Positions 17,049 through 25,884 of a stretch of 53,444 bases of DNA are shown here, piece by piece. The DNA is from a virus. Every line of letters begins with the position of its first letter. Within the stretch, counting starts at the first letter, position 1. The notes beneath the pieces are model-generated. The model was given only the letters and a program-made list of their open reading frames with translations. It was not told the DNA's origin and made no database searches. Location of the stretch: IMG/VR virus record IMGVR_UViG_3300030329_003629, positions 1 through 53,444 of that record; one strand, 5' to 3'. The position numbers were made by a program, and so were the translations under genes.

Positions 17049-20000
17049 TTAACATGTTCCTGCTCCTACTACTATTCCATTTGTTCCTACCTCTACCCAA
17101 TTTTTAGTTGTTGCCGGCTGATTTGGATCTACAATATAGAATCCTGGTGGCATAAGTTGTCCTGGATCACATGTTGTATTTGCAAAACATATCTCCCCTA
17201 TCTCCGGGATAAGTCCCAGAACGGCAGACCCACTAAATGAACCTACTTGATTTCCTGGAGAATTTGTATCTGTATTACATACAAATGCCGCATTAGATTG
17301 AGCCGGTCCAAAATAAGTCGTAGCACATCCCGTGTTACAACCACAGCACGCATCTGTTGCACTTGTAGTTGAGAAGCATAATTGGCTACTTGTAATTTCT
17401 CTTAAATCCCAAACTAAATATAAATAATCATTAGCCTGTGGAAAAGCTCCTGCCGTAAGAGTGAATGTTGCTTGCTCCGACCCCGGTGCTCCCGAAATAG
17501 GTCCTAACACTTCTAAATCTGGATCCGCTAATAACAAATCCATATCTGCGGGTGTGTCTGCATACAAAGTATCACTTGATAAAAGTAAAAATCTATCGGA
17601 GAGAGGGTCAAATACAAAATCGTCAAACCCTTGTTTTAATGCTTTCATTGTAATAACAGTAGTAGGAGAAGCATAAGGAAACATCCCTACCGATCTTACT
17701 CCTGTTTGAGAAATATATTCCGAAGGAGTACTGGTTCCTAAAGAAGCCAAACTATTAAGTTGGGGAGATATAGTAGCTCCATCAGTCCACTCATATTCAA
17801 AATGAATAAATTCTCCAGCAGAACTTTGGGAGTTTAATACTATACGTATTATAGTTACAGAAAGAGTCGTTGGACATTGAACAGTTATATCATAAGTAGC
17901 AGGTCCGTTAGTAGGGACATCATCCGGAGTAATAGTGATAGTAAGATCGTTAGGAGTATTAGCTGTTTTATCGACAGTGGTTGAACCCGAAGCACTGACT
18001 CCTACTTCATTTACGGTAACGGCTCCCCACACTATCTCAATATCTACCACTCCTGTGGTTATAATATAATCTACCTCTATCTCTCCTACTGCATCTCCTA
18101 TATTAACCGTATAAGTTAATACATTACTGGTATTATTTTGACTCACCGTAGTACCACATGGTGTTCCTATTATAGGAAAAGGAATCTCATTAGTATTAGT
18201 GCTTAATACATATTCATTCATATAAGGGTCAAACCCTCCTAATTTTTGAGTTAATAACTGTTCGGCAAATTGATCTCTAAACCATGAACGCATGCCAAAC
18301 TGTGAGATTACTTGAATCTGATCATTGTTCCGAGAGGTACCTCTAAGGTTTATTACCGCCCCTCTCTTACTGTCCGTAAAAAACATATCAGATCCCCATG
18401 CCACAAAACTTTCAGGATTAAAACTAATTCCATACTCTTCGATTCTTGCAATTTGAGTACCTAACACTTCTGGTACCGACGCAATAGCCCCTCCTCCTGT
18501 GGAATCGGTAATAACATTTTTACTTGCTAATACATAAGATATTCTGTCTTCTTGTAAGCATAAGATATCTGTCTCTCGAGAATGTAAAATTTGAATAGGA
18601 CCAAAGGAAGGTTCGCAATCTTTATAATTTACCAATCCTAAATTAAACTCATTTAAATTATTAGAGTTGGCTGCTCCACTAAATACCCCGCTATAAGTCA
18701 TTCCTGCAAATCTATCTGCTTCTTTATAATCTTGATTAGATACAGCTAAAGTTCTTTGCCCTAAACTAAAATATTTAGTTCCAGGAGAATCACTAATTCT
18801 AAAACTTTCTACTCCATTTCCAAAAGTAAAACAATTAGCAAAATTTAAAGTAACTTTTAAATTATTAGTAGCATCTTGACTTACATCTCCTAAGGCTACA
18901 CCTGCCTCATGATATCTTACGCCATCTATAGGATCCGTATATATATTATACATTTGAGAAGCATCATAAAATAAATTTGGATCCACCTCATCGGGTTCTG
19001 TTTCCCAAATAATTAAAGCCCCTCCTCGTATAACCTCAATATGAGTTCCTACATGTCCTGGTCTTTTATCGTAAACTGGCCCACACCGTGGAATTCCACA
19101 TCTATTTCTAAATCTTATATCTCCCGTAGCAGGATCATCATTTCCATACACATACATTTTAGTTACAAAACACTGCTCTGACAACGAATCGGCCGTCGAA
19201 TAAGGATCCCCATTATTTAAATATTGTTTTGGGGTTATTCCATTTTTACTACCTGTAGTAAAATCTGCACCATCTCCATACCACCATTTTAAAAAATTAG
19301 GATAATCTTGACTGGCAGTGAAAGTTTCATCAAATCTGTAATGTTTTGTAGAACAACTATTTCCTTTACTTCCTCTCCAATTATCAATCTTAACTCTTAT
19401 ACTTGACCCCGCTGGTAAGTCATACGGATAGTCCGTACTATTAACATTTAAATAATAACTATTAGAAAGCCAACAATCTTTAGTATTAGATTTATCACTT
19501 TTATTCCCATAATTTATAATAGCATTCTCATCCAGCTCAGTATTAAAATCAGCAGGTTTAATACACATATATAATCCCGCTGGATTTATTCCTGTAAGGT
19601 CATCGTCATCTGTAGAGAATGCCCGCACATCTAATACTTTACATGTTACATTCGTACTCATAGGGCCATTAGTATCGGCTTTAACCCTTAAATTCATTCC
19701 TGTGGTAACAATATTGGTATTATCTCCTTCTAATTTAAACCAAAAAACTGAAGAGTCTGCAGCATCTTCATAGTATAATGCTGAAAACACGGTAAAATAA
19801 TTCCCTTCACTTGGTTTAACAACAAATTTATATTTAGTAGCCCAGTATGGAGGTAAGTTTTGTAATACAACTTGTATTTCGTTTTTATCTCTTGAATTTT
19901 CAGGCTTAATATATACAGTATTATTATTACTTACTAATACAGTAGATGCCCTTCCATAGTCATCCATATATACTATCCCTGTCTCATAATCTCTATTACT

Positions 20001-21860
20001 ATGTAAACTATAAGTATCGGCTGTTAAAAGATATCCTGCAGTACTACTATAATCAATAAAATTAAAAAACTCAAATTGTTCAGAAGGCCCATTAGTTGAA
20101 TAAAATCTTACTGCTGGGACCTGAATAGAAAACCCTGTACCAGTGCCAGTATACTTAAATCCTTGAGGAGTACATACTGCGGTAGCCGCAGGTCCTGGGG
20201 TAGTACAACCCGAATCAACAGAGCTATTTATAAATTCTAAAGTTGTCGTAGGAGGAGCTATAATATGTCTATTAAACTTATCGGTTGCCGTTCCTCCATC
20301 CCCTGAGTTGTTAACAGGAATTATATCTTGAGCCGGAGGGAAAGTACTGGCAACCCTATCCTGAAAGGCTGCCGAACTCGTCATATCCCCTATAGTAGCA
20401 TAGGTAGTCGCAGCTGTAAATTGCCAGTTTACAGAAAATGGCGAAGTTTGTTGGAAGGTATCGTCGGTATCCGGACCATCTACTATAGGGTTATCCCCAC
20501 CCGTTACTTGAGAACTTGGAGCTGACTGTATAACCGCATCAAAAGATATGGTAAATCCAGGCTCTATAGGGGTTTCTACATCTGATAAATCGAAGGTTAG
20601 TTGGCAATCATCAACAGTAACAGCTCCTCCCGGCTGCCCAATATTATAAGCAATCCCACTACCCGATACAGGAGCTGGTAATTCTATCCCCGTTATTTCT
20701 TTATAAATAGGATCAGTTCGATAATTAATAGGAATCTTTTGACCATTAGCATTCGTTATATCATAACCATCTATATAATTACCGTATATTAAGCGATTAC
20801 CTTGAATAGTCTGAGCTTTAGCAACTCGAGGTACATTATCATACTGCCTTAATAATTCATCCGACCCTAAAGTAGTATAAATTTTACTATTACTAAAATT
20901 TAATGTTTGTTGGTTTTCATCAGCCCACCCTAAGTCCGCTTTATTATATCTTTCAATAATATAAACAACATTCGAGCCACTTTCTTTATAAAGAAGATCT
21001 ATTTCGGTGACTAATCGAGAACCGGTAGAAAATTCTATAGTAGCTCCATTATACCTATTTTTCATACCCTCATTTGTAAAAGTGGATAAATCAAATTTAA
21101 AAGGTCCAGGCTGAAAAGAAGGTTGAGAAAATAAAGAGGTAGCACTATACCCTCCATCTTGATATCTATATCTATAAGCAAAACACAGAAACCTTGTTTC
21201 CATATAATTTTCGTCTCCAGGAAAAACTGTGGGTGTAACCTTAGGGACAGGTAATGGGGTATAAGTCATAGAAGGGTCTTCAAACCCCGGTGGTTTTACA
21301 ATAACACTTATATCTTCCTCCTTAATACCATCTATGGCTCCAACTGGGTCGGGATAATTTCTATGTACATTTATATATCGCGGAGGATTAAAATCATCGG
21401 TAAAAAATAATTGATTTTCTATTTTACTTACTCCCGTAACTAAATATTTAGGATTAAAATTTAAAGTAGTTTTTCCCGATCCAGGCTGATCGTTTTGTAT
21501 AGAAACAACATGGTAGGTTACAACATTTGAATTACTATTAAATGATACCACCATATCTACCTTTCCGGTTGGAGAAGCTGGATTATCCGAATCATGAACA
21601 AACCAATATATTGTTTCTTCCATTCCATCTTCATATACTCCAAGACATGAAGTGGTAGCAGGATCTAAAGCTGTTCCATCAAAAGCAAGAAAAGTAACTT
21701 GAGTATTTCCTTTAGAATTTTCTACGGCTCCAATTTCTGTAGTCTCGGTAGAACCTAACCTAACATTTAAAGCATCCACATATTCTCCCAATGGAACCAA
21801 GCGTTCATCAACGCTCTTGTTCATTCTCCCCGCTATAAAATTTGCTCGTATATCTGCCAT
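17049..21860 (-). CDS. Large tail nozzle (tail tubular B-like) protein, 1603 aa
   Basis: A 1603-residue beta-rich protein. The start (residues about 8-50: GRMNKSVDERLVP, YVDALNVRLGSTE, GAVENSKGN) is the hallmark of podovirus nozzle proteins related to T7 gp12 and the crAss-phage muzzle. It is followed by propeller-like repeats through about residue 1200. The C-terminal 400 residues add a CGTTVS...QCP domain and a Cys-rich tip ending in NGIVVGAGTC, shared with the 314-residue neighbour. It forms the distal tail tube that contacts the cell. It is about twice the length of T7 gp12, as in crAss-like relatives. Confidence 0.8.
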   Translation of the reverse strand: MADIRANFIAGRMNKSVDERLVPLGEYVDALNVRLGSTETTEIGAVENSKGNTQVTFLAFDGTALDPATTSCLGVYEDGMEETIYWFVHDSDNPASPTGKVDMVVSFNSNSNVVTYHVVSIQNDQPGSGKTTLNFNPKYLVTGVSKIENQLFFTDDFNPPRYINVHRNYPDPVGAIDGIKEEDISVIVKPPGFEDPSMTYTPLPVPKVTPTVFPGDENYMETRFLCFAYRYRYQDGGYSATSLFSQPSFQPGPFKFDLSTFTNEGMKNRYNGATIEFSTGSRLVTEIDLLYKESGSNVVYIIERYNKADLGWADENQQTLNFSNSKIYTTLGSDELLRQYDNVPRVAKAQTIQGNRLIYGNYIDGYDITNANGQKIPINYRTDPIYKEITGIELPAPVSGSGIAYNIGQPGGAVTVDDCQLTFDLSDVETPIEPGFTISFDAVIQSAPSSQVTGGDNPIVDGPDTDDTFQQTSPFSVNWQFTAATTYATIGDMTSSAAFQDRVASTFPPAQDIIPVNNSGDGGTATDKFNRHIIAPPTTTLEFINSSVDSGCTTPGPAATAVCTPQGFKYTGTGTGFSIQVPAVRFYSTNGPSEQFEFFNFIDYSSTAGYLLTADTYSLHSNRDYETGIVYMDDYGRASTVLVSNNNTVYIKPENSRDKNEIQVVLQNLPPYWATKYKFVVKPSEGNYFTVFSALYYEDAADSSVFWFKLEGDNTNIVTTGMNLRVKADTNGPMSTNVTCKVLDVRAFSTDDDDLTGINPAGLYMCIKPADFNTELDENAIINYGNKSDKSNTKDCWLSNSYYLNVNSTDYPYDLPAGSSIRVKIDNWRGSKGNSCSTKHYRFDETFTASQDYPNFLKWWYGDGADFTTGSKNGITPKQYLNNGDPYSTADSLSEQCFVTKMYVYGNDDPATGDIRFRNRCGIPRCGPVYDKRPGHVGTHIEVIRGGALIIWETEPDEVDPNLFYDASQMYNIYTDPIDGVRYHEAGVALGDVSQDATNNLKVTLNFANCFTFGNGVESFRISDSPGTKYFSLGQRTLAVSNQDYKEADRFAGMTYSGVFSGAANSNNLNEFNLGLVNYKDCEPSFGPIQILHSRETDILCLQEDRISYVLASKNVITDSTGGGAIASVPEVLGTQIARIEEYGISFNPESFVAWGSDMFFTDSKRGAVINLRGTSRNNDQIQVISQFGMRSWFRDQFAEQLLTQKLGGFDPYMNEYVLSTNTNEIPFPIIGTPCGTTVSQNNTSNVLTYTVNIGDAVGEIEVDYIITTGVVDIEIVWGAVTVNEVGVSASGSTTVDKTANTPNDLTITITPDDVPTNGPATYDITVQCPTTLSVTIIRIVLNSQSSAGEFIHFEYEWTDGATISPQLNSLASLGTSTPSEYISQTGVRSVGMFPYASPTTVITMKALKQGFDDFVFDPLSDRFLLLSSDTLYADTPADMDLLLADPDLEVLGPISGAPGSEQATFTLTAGAFPQANDYLYLVWDLREITSSQLCFSTTSATDACCGCNTGCATTYFGPAQSNAAFVCNTDTNSPGNQVGSFSGSAVLGLIPEIGEICFANTTCDPGQLMPPGFYIVDPNQPATTKNWVEVGTNGIVVGAGTC

Positions 21861-21861
21861 A

Positions 21862-22782
21862 TTATTTTATCCATTTATCCTGGCCTCTTAAATTTTGTAA
21901 GAGTCTTCCTGGGTGTATGTTACTTAATCTTAATTTGGCGTTTCTAAGAAGAGAAGATTTGTCTTTTCTCGCTCTGTTCACCACATATTCTTGTACCCCG
22001 AATCTACCATTTAAAATAGAATATCTAATATATGCATAAATAAATTCTTCAAATAACTTATTAACACTAACTAAAGAGTCATCACCTTTTTCTAATCCAT
22101 CAGAAACATACTCTAATACTACCATTGTACCAGCCATTATAGACATAAAGTTGATTACTCCCTCTTTTTTATTTATACTAAAAGTAGGGTTTTGATTTGC
22201 GGTTTCTGTATTTAAACCAAAACGATCCCCAATTCTATAATCAAAATACCAATTTCCATCTATATTCCATCCCATTTGATTATTATAAGGACCTGTTCCT
22301 ATATACATATTCTTTTGAGTTCCTTCTAATCGTTGGATATCAAAATAAGAATCGGCAGGTTTTAATACATTTCCATCTATATCAAATAATATTTTACAAT
22401 CATTATCTTGTAAGTAAGCCCCACTCCAATTGGTTTGAATATTTTCTACCATAGGGTAAAGCATACCGTTTTTTTCTTGAGAAATTCGCACCCAATTTAC
22501 AAAGTCGGGAGGTAAGACAAATCGTAATTGATCACAAATTTGTAGTTCTAATATTTTTATTTCTTTCATCGCATCATAATTCAATTCTTGTATGCCACGT
22601 TTAGCATGGAACAATACTTGATAGCGATTAATATTATTAATAATCTCATGGTTTCCTTGATACATTAACATGAAATTATTTACTATATTTTCTAAAGAGA
22701 CATATTGATAGGACCCCCAATTTTTATCTTCAGGAACAATGTTTCCATTTTCGTAATATTGATAATCTGTAATATATGCCAT
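21862..22782 (-). CDS. Head-tail ring/connector protein (tail tubular A-like)
   Basis: A 306-residue protein. FHAKRGIQELNYDAMKEIK (residues about 54-72), LPPDFVNWVRIS and a C-terminal helical segment GRFGVQEYVVNRARK match the adaptor or ring proteins that stack under the portal in crAss-like and similar phages. It lies two bases from the second connector gene and two bases from the nozzle gene, the usual portal-side to tip-side gene order. It probably forms a dodecameric ring linking portal to nozzle. Confidence 0.75.
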   Translation of the reverse strand: MAYITDYQYYENGNIVPEDKNWGSYQYVSLENIVNNFMLMYQGNHEIINNINRYQVLFHAKRGIQELNYDAMKEIKILELQICDQLRFVLPPDFVNWVRISQEKNGMLYPMVENIQTNWSGAYLQDNDCKILFDIDGNVLKPADSYFDIQRLEGTQKNMYIGTGPYNNQMGWNIDGNWYFDYRIGDRFGLNTETANQNPTFSINKKEGVINFMSIMAGTMVVLEYVSDGLEKGDDSLVSVNKLFEEFIYAYIRYSILNGRFGVQEYVVNRARKDKSSLLRNAKLRLSNIHPGRLLQNLRGQDKWIK

Positions 22783-22784
22783 AA

Positions 22785-23780
22785 TTAACTTGTTTCTTGA
22801 GTATCTAAAGTTTCTTCATTTCCTCCAAACTGATATACCATTTCTTCTCTAATTTCAATACCTATGTATTGACAAATTTTTGCAATTAATGTAGGTTCAT
22901 CTGACTCGGGTAATTCAAACTCTTGAAAGTCAGCTGCTCCAGGGTTAAACAGTGGCTCTCCTCCTACTAATGTAGTCCAGGTCCATCGTGGATCTACCGG
23001 GTATCTTATATATTGAGCCTGTATATCTCCTGCCGTACGAATAGTACTTGGATAGACAGTAACGGTATCTCCACTTACTGCATTAGGCGTTGCTAAATTT
23101 GAACTCGCCCCTCCTAAAACATATGCAGGATATGTGGTGGTAGGGTTAGTTAACATAGAATTTGTTAAATAAAATATTTTACTTTGACTTACCCGTTCCA
23201 CTTCTCTAATATTACTCTGGGAATAAATCACATACTCATCTGCAAGAGTATCAAATATATCTGCACTTATAGCAAGATCTGTAACATTAAGAACACCCGT
23301 CACATAAGCTTGTGTAAGCTGAGTAGTATTAACCACTAAACTTCCAATAGCAGGAGTAGGAGCGGAAGCTGGTATTGTAGTCCAGCCGATAGCCGCCGCA
23401 TCTTGTAGTTGATTAGTAGCCACAGTTGTAACACTTCCTGTAAATAAAGGAGTAGAATAATAAAATAATTTATTTATTAAATAATAATCTGCTGGTAATG
23501 TAAAGGTGTTAGCTGTTCCTACTTGAGCTAAAAATGCTTGAGCAGAAAAACTATCTATTACTTCTACTAATCCTTTTACAATATTAGCATACTCTGTTCC
23601 TGAACTTCTGTTATTTTCTTTATTAATCCAATGGTTATACTGATAAAAATAATCTTCAAACATATCGGTTTGGGCCTGCTTGGCATAAAGATTAAAATCT
23701 TGCGGAGATATATATCCATAATTGTTTTTATTAGCAATGGCTAATACTGTATTTCTTACGTCATTTATCGATGCTGGCAT
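22785..23780 (-). CDS. Head-tail connector/ring protein with inserted beta module
   Basis: A 331-residue protein. The N-terminal 60 residues (SINDVRNTVLAIANKNNYG, YISPQDFNLYAKQAQ, MFEDYFYQYNHW) form a helical adaptor-like domain typical of connector proteins in Bacteroidota podoviruses. A later beta-rich insertion resembles the GDxVY module of other virion proteins here, and the C-terminus returns to helices. It has its own TATCTTTG box 18 bases upstream, directly downstream of a terminator, so it starts a separate transcript that includes the second ring and the nozzle. Confidence 0.7.
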   Translation of the reverse strand: MPASINDVRNTVLAIANKNNYGYISPQDFNLYAKQAQTDMFEDYFYQYNHWINKENNRSSGTEYANIVKGLVEVIDSFSAQAFLAQVGTANTFTLPADYYLINKLFYYSTPLFTGSVTTVATNQLQDAAAIGWTTIPASAPTPAIGSLVVNTTQLTQAYVTGVLNVTDLAISADIFDTLADEYVIYSQSNIREVERVSQSKIFYLTNSMLTNPTTTYPAYVLGGASSNLATPNAVSGDTVTVYPSTIRTAGDIQAQYIRYPVDPRWTWTTLVGGEPLFNPGAADFQEFELPESDEPTLIAKICQYIGIEIREEMVYQFGGNEETLDTQETS

Positions 23781-23798
23781 ATCCCTTAAATGTTTTCA

Positions 23799-23806
23799 CA
23801 AAGATA
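23799..23806 (-). promoter_or_regulatory. TATCTTTG -7 box for connector/nozzle operon
   Basis: Minus-strand TATCTTTG, 18 bases before the ATG of the 331-residue gene and immediately after the U-tract of the terminator at 23809-23843. This terminator-promoter arrangement occurs again at 24954-24992. Confidence 0.6.
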
Positions 23807-23808
23807 AT

Positions 23809-23843
23809 AAAAAAAAAGAGGTCCACTTTTTTTGTAGACCTCT
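23809..23843 (-). terminator. Intrinsic terminator after the 258-aa virion gene
   Basis: On the minus strand AGAGGTCTAC pairs with GTGGACCTCT (10-bp stem with one mismatch) around a loop of seven A, followed by a run of T. It lies just downstream of the stop codon at 23866. The form is that of a strong Rho-independent terminator. Confidence 0.85.
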
Positions 23844-23865
23844 CTTAAATACATATTAATCTTTC

Positions 23866-24642
23866 TTATGCAAACGTGAAAGAAGTAGCCCACTGAATAC
23901 CAACTGTACCATCTGACTGTACATAAGGCATTGTCATAGACACATTAGTCCACTCACTTTCTAATACTAATTCAGCTGTTTTCTTAAACTGTGTAGAAAA
24001 CACATCAAAAGCCGCAGCCGGAGTGTCTCCTAAATTAAAAGTAAGTTTTTGATTAGTAGCTCCTCTTTTATAGTGAACAGTAACCTGACCATTAGTCGCG
24101 TTTCCTCTAATCAAAGTAGCATTATCTACTCTCACTTTTCTATTAGGACCGTCCTCTCTATCAGATAAGATAAAAAAGTCATCACCAACTATTAATCCTC
24201 CCGCTTTTTCAATAGTCAATGTAGTATCATTAACTACATCTTTAATTTTAAAGAACTGATTAGTAGTTGTATTAACAATCATATCACCTCCTCGTACATC
24301 CGTTAAGAACTCTGCTCCTGTTAAAGCTCCTGAATATACATTAGCCGCAGCTACTATCTTATAATCCACAGGTGTGGTTTCCAGAGTTGCATTTGCCTGT
24401 CCACTAATACTTAATACACTGTCACTATCAACTGCTGTAACTTTAGAAAAAGTTCGGTCAGGCGCAAAAACATAATCCCCTACAACTACATTGGTAGTAA
24501 AATTAGCTACACCTCCTGTATCGGTAAGTTTGCCAGTTGTTGCGGCAGTCGTTGTTCCACTATTTGTGTATGACACTAAAACCGCTCCAGTTGCAGTGGA
24601 GCCGTTATAAATAGGGATTTGTACTCCTACATACTTTGCCAT
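23866..24642 (-). CDS. Virion protein with GDxVY beta module, 258 aa
   Basis: The start at 24642 (MAKYVGVQIP) is chosen because it falls two bases after the preceding stop; a longer frame from 24708 would overlap that gene. The protein is beta-rich, with a VVGDYVFAP...SVLSIS module at about residues 70-100 and a second similar unit containing GGDMIVN. It ends in ESEWTNVSMTMPYV..., close in pattern to the end of the 92-residue gene before it (ETSWTNVVAAYD). It is likely a head decoration or capsid-associated protein, judged by its place after the capsid gene. Confidence 0.65.
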   Translation of the reverse strand: MAKYVGVQIPIYNGSTATGAVLVSYTNSGTTTAATTGKLTDTGGVANFTTNVVVGDYVFAPDRTFSKVTAVDSDSVLSISGQANATLETTPVDYKIVAAANVYSGALTGAEFLTDVRGGDMIVNTTTNQFFKIKDVVNDTTLTIEKAGGLIVGDDFFILSDREDGPNRKVRVDNATLIRGNATNGQVTVHYKRGATNQKLTFNLGDTPAAAFDVFSTQFKKTAELVLESEWTNVSMTMPYVQSDGTVGIQWATSFTFA

Positions 24643-24644
24643 AT

Positions 24645-24923
24645 CTAAGCTATAGCTATTGCAGAGATTGCCTGTGGTGGATCGTATGCTGCAACAACAT
24701 TTGTCCACGACGTCTCCAATGCCTTATCCATAGCGTTTTGAAGAGAATCTCTCATTTCGAAATCAGCAGCACCAACATTATCATGGGTAATAGTTGCTGT
24801 GTTTCCACTGTTATAAGTAATAATACTTTCTGTATCACTTGATCTTGTTATAGCGATTACATCTGAAACGCTAAGATAAAAATTTGTTTCGGCTGTTACC
24901 GGAACTGATAAAAATTTGTCCAT
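24645..24923 (-). CDS. Small virion-module protein, 92 aa
   Basis: The start at 24923 (MDKFLSVPV) is preferred over an upstream ATG at 24956, which would fall inside the promoter box. It is a short beta-rich protein with a helical end (NAMDKALETSWTNVV). The last motif resembles the C-terminal part of the 258-residue protein encoded next, suggesting a duplication. Probably a minor capsid or decoration protein. Confidence 0.6.
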   Translation of the reverse strand: MDKFLSVPVTAETNFYLSVSDVIAITRSSDTESIITYNSGNTATITHDNVGAADFEMRDSLQNAMDKALETSWTNVVAAYDPPQAISAIAIA

Positions 24924-24953
24924 AGTTAAAAATTTTAATGGGTTAATAAAACG

Positions 24954-24961
24954 CAAAGATA
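24954..24961 (-). promoter_or_regulatory. TATCTTTG -7 box upstream of the 92-aa/258-aa unit
   Basis: Minus-strand TATCTTTG, 30 bases before the preferred ATG at 24923 and directly after the terminator at 24965-24992. No consensus TTG is placed at -33. Confidence 0.6.
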
Positions 24962-24964
24962 CAT

Positions 24965-24992
24965 AAAAAAAAACACCCTGTTTAAAGGGTGT
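24965..24992 (-). terminator. Intrinsic terminator after the 272-aa gene
   Basis: Minus-strand stem ACACCCT / AGGGTGT (7 bp, loop of 6) followed by a run of nine T. It sits eight bases after the stop codon at 25001. Perfect stem and long U-tract. Confidence 0.9.
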
Positions 24993-25000
24993 CTTTATTA

Positions 25001-25819
25001 TTAAGCTTTAGCTTTCTTTTTCTTTTTAGGTTTTTCAACCCCCGTGTTTTCTATTTCAATTGTAGGGGCCTCTCCTTTTAACTGTCTTTTTAAAAGCTTA
25101 TAAGTTTCTACTCCTTCGTCAGTTTGCATATAGGAAGCTACTATATCATAAGGGTCTTCGCCAAATGGAACTGTAAGAAATTTACTCTTATTATGAGTAA
25201 GAGAAAAATATACATCTCTTTGTTTGTTTTTTAAAGTTAATAATCCTGTACTAAAAAACTGAACCACATCATCTTGAACTTGTAATGTAGGGTCATTTAA
25301 TAAATCCATAAAAGCTATAGGTTGATTTCGAGAAAATACTAATACATCTCTTTTAAGTTCAGCGGTGCTAAGGCTATCTACATTTGCTCCTAACAAAACT
25401 CTACCTATAGTAGTTAATTTATCTAAGGATAAATCACGTGCTAAAACTTGAGCTTCAATAATAATATTTTCCATCTCCAATTCTTCAGCTGCGTCTTTAG
25501 CATTATTAATCTCTTCAAAAATAGATCCATTACCAGGATGTAAAGAGAGAAAATGTTGAAGTACTTGGTTTTGCTTAGAAACATGTAGTAACCCATCTTC
25601 AAAAATAATAGGCTCCATAATTATATTTCCATCTTGTTCATCTTCAAAAGGAGACTTTTGATTTCGAGCATAACGTAATGCTCGGTTTTCTCCTGTCTCT
25701 TCATCAAAGTGTAAAAGATTAACTCTTTTAGAATGATGAGAAGAAAGCATGTAAGCTAATGGAGATTTATTACCCGTAAGTTTGTACTGTTTGTCTGTAA
25801 ATTTATTTCTTTTTTTCAT
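25001..25819 (-). CDS. Capsid-associated protein with Lys-rich tail, 272 aa
   Basis: A 272-residue, largely helical protein with a basic N-terminus (MKKRNKFTDKQYKLTG) and a C-terminus ending in a Lys-rich run (KPKKKKKAKA). No family is recognised with certainty. The gene follows the capsid gene and is bracketed by two intrinsic terminators, so its expression is set apart from its neighbours. It could be a head completion, head-lining or DNA-binding protein; the last is suggested only by the Lys tail. Confidence 0.6.
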   Translation of the reverse strand: MKKRNKFTDKQYKLTGNKSPLAYMLSSHHSKRVNLLHFDEETGENRALRYARNQKSPFEDEQDGNIIMEPIIFEDGLLHVSKQNQVLQHFLSLHPGNGSIFEEINNAKDAAEELEMENIIIEAQVLARDLSLDKLTTIGRVLLGANVDSLSTAELKRDVLVFSRNQPIAFMDLLNDPTLQVQDDVVQFFSTGLLTLKNKQRDVYFSLTHNKSKFLTVPFGEDPYDIVASYMQTDEGVETYKLLKRQLKGEAPTIEIENTGVEKPKKKKKAKA

Positions 25820-25842
25820 TTTATTATAATTTAATTAAAGTT

Positions 25843-25870
25843 AAAAAAAAGGGGGGAAGTTAATCCCCCC
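25843..25870 (-). terminator. Intrinsic terminator after the capsid gene
   Basis: Minus-strand GGGGGG, an 8-base loop, CCCCCC, then eight T. It begins 14 bases after the capsid stop codon. The pure G/C stem is conspicuous in this AT-rich genome and should stop most capsid transcripts, with partial read-through feeding the 272-residue gene, which has no promoter box of its own. Confidence 0.92.
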
Positions 25871-25884
25871 TAATTAATTATTGA

